This document shows positions 58,997-64,000 of a DNA stretch of 64,000 nt, in pieces. How positions within the stretch are numbered: position 1 is the stretch's first letter; each line of letters opens with the position of its first letter. The translations under genes were made by a program, and so were the position numbers. This DNA is from Struthidea cinerea (lineage: Eukaryota > Chordata > Aves > Passeriformes > Corcoracidae), in the NCBI GenBank assembly GCA_013397865.1, contig VZTI01003657.1:387457-451456 (forward strand), in the 5' to 3' direction. The notes under the pieces were generated by a model. The model was not told the DNA's origin. It saw only the letters and a list, made by a program, of their open reading frames with translations, and made no database searches.

Positions 58997-61900
58997 GTGC
59001 GGGCAGCGGCGGAGGGGAGGCGGCGGCGGCGGCGTGGCGCGGCTTCGGGCTGTCCTTAGGTAGCCGCTCTGTCTCCCCAGGGGCCACGGTACTTATGTGG
59101 AGGACGACAAGCTGATCGCCTCGGTGGCCGGCGTGGTGGAGCGAGTGAACAAGCTGGTGTGTGTCAGGGCGCTGAAGGCCAGGTGAGCGGGGCAGTGGCG
59201 GGTGCGGGCCGCGGCGGGGCCTGGCTCGGCGGCGTGAGGTGTGTGACCGCCGCTCTCTCTCCCAGGTACAACGGCGAGATCGGCGACATCGTGGTCGGCA
59301 GGATTACGGAGGTAAAGCCCGGTGTTTGCCGCGCTGCCGAGGAGGAGGAGGAGGAGGAGAGTGGTCGTGGCTCAGTCCGACCCAAAGCGTTTCCCGGGAT
59401 CTCAAAATACTGATACACATCAGTGTCCCTGCGCGGGGTACTGGGAGCGTGTGGAGTTTAACCGGGATGAGGCTGGAAGAAGCCAGCAGAGTTGTCCCCT
59501 CCTGCAGCTTGGTGAGCTGCAGCTCCCGTTCAATTTTTGAGTGTGTACCACTAGGTTTTGGGGTTTTTTTTCCCCTTAGGTTCAGCAGAAGCGATGGAAA
59601 GTGGAAACGAATTCCAGGTTGGATTCAGTCCTGTTGCTGTCGTCTATAAATTTACCCGGTGGGGAGCTGGTGAGTGTAGCTGGTTGTGTTTTACATGGCA
59701 TCCTAAGGTCCCCCACAATGAGCTATTGATGGTTGTTTTCTCATTCTGGGCTACATGTAACTTATCTTGTGATGTTTCAGAGAAGGAAATCAGCGGAAGA
59801 TGAGCTTGCAATGAGGGACTACCTGCAGGAAGGCGATCTCATCAGTGTATCCTTCTGCTGCTCCCATTGACAGAACAGCTAAGGGCATGGGAAGAACAGG
59901 CAGAGTTCGGCTGGCCTGGCTGGGGGTGAGAGCTGTGCCAGGGTGGCACTGGGCAGCCTTCGGAACCCTGTTTCCTTAAGTGGCACCAACAGGCAGAGGT
60001 CCAATCTATATTTTCTGATGGGGCTGTATCGCTGCACACCCGGAGCCTGAAATACGGGAAGGTGAGTTGTTCCACAGCCCTTGATCCTGTGGTAACTCTG
60101 CACTAGCTGACTTGTATAAGGCCTTTTGGAGGCTTTTTTAAGAAAAGATCTCTGGAGTAGAGCAGGATGTTGTTATAACCCGTTCCTGCAGGATAGGAAG
60201 ACTCTCAACTCCTACACGGGAGCACCAAGCAGAGTTTCCCCGAAGCAGAGGAGGTGTCCTTGAGTTGCCCTTTAAGCAACTGCTCTCCCTGTCCGCAGTT
60301 CCAGCCTGCTAGTCCTATTTCCCCCACTAGCCACTTGAGAATTAAATCCCGGGGAGAAATTTCCTCACTCCTCTTCTGCTGGCCGTTGCCCCTGTGACTT
60401 GTTTCTCTCCCCAGGGCTCTATTTTAGGCTTTACGCAGTTGGCATTTATCTCTGGTTTTGTGCGTTGAAATAAGCCAAGGGGCCGTTGGAGCATAGGGTG
60501 CAGTTTGGGATTACCAGACCAAGGGTATTAGCACTTAAAAGATGAAAGGGAAGAGTGCTTATTGCACAAAGGGTGAAGGACAGTGATTGGATTATGAAGG
60601 AAAGTGTTCTGCTAAACTGGGCCTCTGACTCCTCATTTTTCTGCAGGGATGGTTGATACGTAGTTACGATCAAGATATTATTAACATTTGTGCTAAGCAC
60701 TTTGAGTATTCTTCATCTTCAAAGGGCTGCACAGGCATTAGCTAATCCTCCCAGCACTCCCAGAGGCAGGCAGGTTTTATATTCACTGTTTCACAGGAAA
60801 AGGTGTTAAAACAGAGTGGTTCCTAGGCCAGGAATGGAGTGTGTGTCAGTGACGCAGTGTGATCTGTGGTGGCTCATGATGTCTCTCACGCTGAGCCTTG
60901 TGGTCTCCTCTCCAGCTTGCCCAGGGTGTGCTGGTTCAGGTCTCTCCCTCCCTTGTGAAACGCCAGAAGACTCATTTCCATGACCTGCCCTGTGGTGCAT
61001 CTGTGATCCTCGGCAACAATGGCTTCATCTGGATCTACCCAACTCCGGAGCAGAAGGATGACGAGGCTGGAGGCTACACCACCAGCTTGGAGGTGAGTGT
61101 TCAGGGAAGGTGAGCCTTCTCTTACTAGTGATGGTTTTTAGTCTGACATAGTCAGAGGCACACGAGCAACCTGAGACTTTCAGGATCTTGTGTTAGGTTC
61201 ACAGCAAGGCTTTTTTACTTGCATTATTTCCCTGTACATTCATCCCTTTTCTTCTGTCCTTCCTCAGCCAGTTCCCTTGTCTGACCGGGAGGTGATCTCA
61301 CGGCTCCGAAACTGCATCGTGGCTCTGGTTACTCACAAGATGATGCTCTTTGACACCAGCATCCTGTATTGCTATGAAGCATCCCTTCCTCATCAGGTAC
61401 AGGAACCAGTGGTGTTTATTCCACACTGAGGGGAGGGAACAGAAAGGCTGCATCAGTTGCTGCTGAAGTCAGTTTCCTTTTGACTTTCCAAAGCCTCCTG
61501 TAGTAAGTGACAGTATGAACTTTCCCCTTCTGTGTAACATAAATTGCCTTGCACAATTTCAGGGATTGTTTGAAGGGTTCTGCTTCTGGCAGAGTCTAAC
61601 TATTCCTATAGAGAGATGAGTCCCTCTTTTGATAGATGTTGTGTATCCCTCCCTGGGATTATGGACCCTTTAATTCCTGTGAAAACAGTGTTAAATTTGG
61701 CATTGTGTCAGGGTATAGTGCATTTTATGAAGCAATGAAAAAGTAAATGTCATGTATTGTACAGAGAGCAGTCTCATGTCTGTATCCACATCCTGCACTG
61801 CTGGAAGCCTGCCTCCATTTGATCTCTTGCTGTACAGCTTTTCACTGTGATTCCTGCCATCACAATCACAGGGAATTCTCTTCCCATAAATAAATGAGAC

Positions 61901-62317
61901 CTGAATTGTCTTCTGCTTTCATTCCCGATGAGGTGTTCTTTTGAAGTATAACTGTGTTTAAGTCATCTCTGCCCTTCCCAAATACAGTGTGTGTCCTTCA
62001 GGGAAGATGAGGAGGGTTAGTAGCCGCTCCTTTGATTTTCTCTGGTCTCTGTAAGAATTCCCGACTGGCAAAGTTGATTTTGCCTTGGACCCTCTGCCAC
62101 AGGTCTTTTTTTCACCACAACCCTCTAAACTCCCTTGCTGGTCACTGCCGTGTATCAGGGACCTTTGTCTCCCCACAGAGTATGCAAAAGTAGTAGTTGC
62201 TTCCTGGTGCTAATACTGCTCTTCTTTCCACTGCAGATCAAGGACATTCTCAAACCAGAGGTGACAGAAGAGATCGTTCTGGAAGCTCGACAGAGGTTGC
62301 TGGATTTGGAGGGATAG
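58872..62317 (+). CDS. EXOSC2: EXOSC2, exosome component 2 (RRP4), complete, nine exons
   Basis: Exons 58872-58996, 59081-59182, 59266-59311, 59580-59669, 59781-59846, 59994-60062, 60916-61092, 61268-61396 and 62237-62317 give 294 residues, compared with 293 in human. Order: N-terminal exosome domain (about 24-75, with HLVAPGDTITTDTGYMRGHG), S1 domain (about 79-160, with GDIVVGRITEV and SLHTRSLKYGK) and a KH domain (about 167-235, with LPCGASVILGNNGFIWIYP), then a helical C-terminus. Family knowledge: RRP4 is a non-catalytic cap subunit that threads RNA into the nine-subunit exosome barrel in nucleus and cytoplasm; human variants cause SHRF syndrome. The start is fixed by the TISU context and by MRLP at residues 6-9, matching human. 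Confidence 0.97.
59081..59182 (+). CDS. EXOSC2: EXOSC2 exon 2
   Basis: Encodes GHGTYVEDDKLIASVAGVV and ERVNKLVCVRALKA, the rest of the N-terminal exosome domain. The upstream intron is only 84 bp; splice sites are CCCCAG and GTGAGC. Confidence 0.95.
59266..59311 (+). CDS. EXOSC2: EXOSC2 exon 3 (46 nt)
   Basis: Short exon encoding YNGEIGDIVVGRITE, the beginning of the S1 RNA-binding domain. The upstream intron is 83 bp. Confidence 0.95.
59580..59669 (+). CDS. EXOSC2: EXOSC2 exon 4
   Basis: Thirty codons, phase 0: VQQKRWKVETNSRLDSVLL then LSSINLPGGEL, S1 domain. Confidence 0.96.
59781..59846 (+). CDS. EXOSC2: EXOSC2 exon 5
   Basis: Encodes RRKSAEDELAMRDYLQEGD then LIS. The donor is AGT|GTATCC, with poor +5/+6 positions, but the frame and next exon confirm it. 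Confidence 0.94.
59994..60062 (+). CDS. EXOSC2: EXOSC2 exon 6
   Basis: Encodes AEVQSIFSDGAVSLHTRSL then KYGK, the end of the S1 domain. The preceding intron is 147 bp. Confidence 0.96.
60063..60915 (+). other. EXOSC2 intron 6
   Basis: An 853-bp intron with a GTGAGT donor and CTCTCCAG acceptor. Nothing recognised. Confidence 0.6.
60916..61092 (+). CDS. EXOSC2: EXOSC2 exon 7, KH domain
   Basis: Encodes LAQGVLVQVSPSLVKRQKTH, HDLPCGASVILGNNGFIWIY and an acidic loop ending TSLE. It contains the KH core. Confidence 0.97.
61268..61396 (+). CDS. EXOSC2: EXOSC2 exon 8
   Basis: Encodes PVPLSDREVISRLRNCIVAL and MMLFDTSILYCYEASLPHQ, conserved with mammals. The 175-bp upstream intron ends CTTCCTCAG. 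Confidence 0.97.
61397..62236 (+). other. EXOSC2 intron 8
   Basis: An 840-bp intron with a GTACAG donor and CCACTGCAG acceptor. Nothing recognised. Confidence 0.6.
62237..62317 (+). CDS. EXOSC2: EXOSC2 exon 9, C-terminus
   Basis: Encodes IKDILKPEVTEEIVLEARQ then RLLDLEG and a TAG stop. The human protein ends RLLEQEG. Confidence 0.97.
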   Translation: MKDILKPEVTEEIVLEARQRLLDLEG

Positions 62318-63000
62318 GGCACAAGGCCAGAAGCAGTCATTTGAAATCCCAGCATGGCAGCTTTGATTCTCAGTATTATGTTTTTTTCAGTGTTCTAGTC
62401 CCCAACATTCATTCCACACTTCAGAAACCACCAAAATTCCTCACTCCTGGGATATCTCCTGTGTCCTTTTAGTACAAAGTAGTACTTAAGTACCATAGCC
62501 TTTTAGTGCACTGGCCTGAAAAATTGATGTCTGACCTTTATAAAGATGCAGATGCAACTGGGACATGTCTCCTAGCACCTGTTGCTGTGTCTAGTGCCCC
62601 AGAACTTTGTGCAGAATGACAGAGAGGAAGGGATACATTTTGTGATGTTTCTCTCTCCCCAAAAGATGATTTGGATTTTAATTTACTTGTGATACAGATA
62701 TGCCAGTCTATCCCCTGACTGAGAGCCCTTGTTTTTAAGAATGTAGATCCAGGCACAGGTGTTTAGAGAACAGGAGTATCCACACCCTTGCTATCTACAG
62801 TTTGGGTCTGGCTTAAATGTCTCAGGGGTATGAGATGGGATGTGGCTGTTGCTGTCCATATGACCCAGGAGCTGTGGACAAGCAGTGTCCTGGTCTTTTT
62901 CTTTTATGCCTGACGTGGTGAGCTCCTCTTCTGAGGAGGCACCAGTATTGTTTTGTATTAAATATTTTAAATTTCAATAAATTTTTTGAAACAAATCAGT
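62318..63000 (+). other. EXOSC2: EXOSC2 3'UTR
   Basis: About 680 bases, ending shortly after an AATAAA at 62976-62981. No special motif recognised. Confidence 0.7.
62976..62981 (+). terminator. EXOSC2: EXOSC2 polyadenylation signal
   Basis: AATAAA in an AT-rich context about 660 bases after the stop codon. A GTGTGTGCATTTG-type downstream element lies about 30 bases later. Confidence 0.75.
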
Positions 63001-64000
63001 CCTTCAGCAGTGTGTGCATTTGCTTGTTTTTGGTCTAGCTTGAGAGCTATGGTTGGCTCCTTGTGCCAGGACACTTGGAATGGTTACACTGTCTTATCTC
63101 CCGTTCAGCTGCTGCCCTTCATTCCAGCAGGACTTGACCTTCCTCTTCAGCCCTTACAGGGCTCCTCTGTAAGGATTGCCTGGTGGTGTTCACAGTGGCT
63201 TTCCAAGCATTGCCTCCCTGCAGGATCCCTGGGAGAGGTGAGTCAAGCAGAGGTGGCTGGGGGATGACAGGGAGCCCAGTATGACACTGGTGAAGATCTT
63301 CAGGCCAGTGTTAGGGGTGGACACGTTGAGCAGGCAGTCAGTCACGTTCTCTGTGCAGAATGTGAGGATTTCCCTGAAGCATCCTCTCAGCTCCAAGTGC
63401 TGTATTAGAGCTGTTGTATTATGTATCTGTAGTATCTATTTGTATTGCAAATATATCCTTGCACCACAGCACTGTAATTCTTAAAAAGGATGATAAAACT
63501 TCTGCCCCAATTGTCCCTGAAAACAATTGCACGTTGCAAATTCGCACTCTTGCCTCAGGTACAAGGGAAAATCCTTTGCTCCGTGTTTTCCTGGGAACTA
63601 GAAATTCCCTTCGTTGCTGTCCCTCCAGCTCGGGCTGCTTTCCCTGTGGTCCCGAGTAGGCACTAGATGGCACCTTTGGATCGCGTTTGTGGCACTTCCC
63701 TTCGCCAGCCGCGCCGCCTCGCTGCCCTGCCAAACAGCAGGGCCTGGAGCGGTGCCACCAGCGCTGCTGCCCAAATCCTAAAGCATAATGGGGCTAAGGA
63801 CAAGCAAGGACATGGCTAATCCGTTCTGCTGCTGCACAGCTGCCCGTGCTGCCTCTGAAAATAGTACTGAACTTGTTGGGGATATTGCTGGAATGCTCCT
63901 CACAAGACCTGGGAATTGTTATTTTTTCATTTTAAGAGGATTCCCTAATAAGTGTTGCAACAATCACATCCTCAGGATGACTTGGGAAATTTGAAAACCA
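63001..64000. other. Intergenic region downstream of EXOSC2
   Basis: No exon or repeat recognised. A modest GC/CpG rise occurs at 63650-63770. By synteny the next gene should be ABL1, but none of its first-exon protein sequence is present. Confidence 0.5.

Noticed and set aside
63650..63780. ABL1 promoter or first exon
   Set aside because: Only a mild rise in CpG; no recognisable ABL1 N-terminal sequence or splice donor.

Overview
This window looks like vertebrate, most likely avian, nuclear DNA. It carries three consecutive plus-strand protein-coding genes with ordinary GT-AG introns: FUBP3 (5' end missing), PRDM12 (start codon missing behind an ambiguous base) and EXOSC2 (complete). The same three genes sit in this order on human chromosome 9q34, ahead of ABL1, so ABL1 would be expected past the right edge; none of it is visible here. 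The avian call rests on compact introns, very low interspersed-repeat content, and the fact that the only recognisable transposon pieces are two old CR1 LINE 3' ends. A non-avian reptile is not strictly excluded.

Layout. 1-7315: GC-rich left edge, then the rest of FUBP3 intron 1 with two CR1 fragments. 7316-38187: seventeen coding exons of FUBP3, encoding four KH domains, an RG-rich linker and two tyrosine-rich C-terminal repeats, followed by an AT-rich 3'UTR to about 39560. 39560-49200: gene desert that is increasingly GC/CpG-rich but interrupted by AT-rich blocks full of TAAT motifs, which I read as candidate PRDM12 regulatory elements. 49231-57860: PRDM12 with CCAAT and TATA motifs, five exons and a 3'UTR. 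58380-59300: CpG-rich EXOSC2 promoter with five ATGGC (YY1/TISU-like) motifs. 58872-62317: nine EXOSC2 exons, with the 3'UTR to about 63000. 63000-64000: intergenic.

The genes do not form a pathway. FUBP3 is a single-stranded DNA/RNA-binding KH protein and EXOSC2 is a cap subunit of the RNA exosome; both are broadly expressed housekeeping-type genes. PRDM12 is a tissue-restricted developmental regulator of nociceptive neurons. A plausible reading is that PRDM12 is the regulatory target of the noncoding sequence in this interval, and that its neighbours are bystanders whose introns may house some of its enhancers.

I found no novel enzymatic or defence system, no CRISPR, no convincing RNA gene and no intact mobile element. 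The most interesting observations are: an assembly gap that hides the PRDM12 start and creates a false in-frame ATG; absence of the PRDM12 poly-alanine tract; an exact TISU element at the EXOSC2 start with a second exact, out-of-frame TISU 79 bp upstream; a well-formed 18-nt candidate microexon in FUBP3; and a near-identical 28-bp element duplicated upstream of PRDM12. All exon boundaries were read by eye from splice sites, frame continuity and recalled family sequences.
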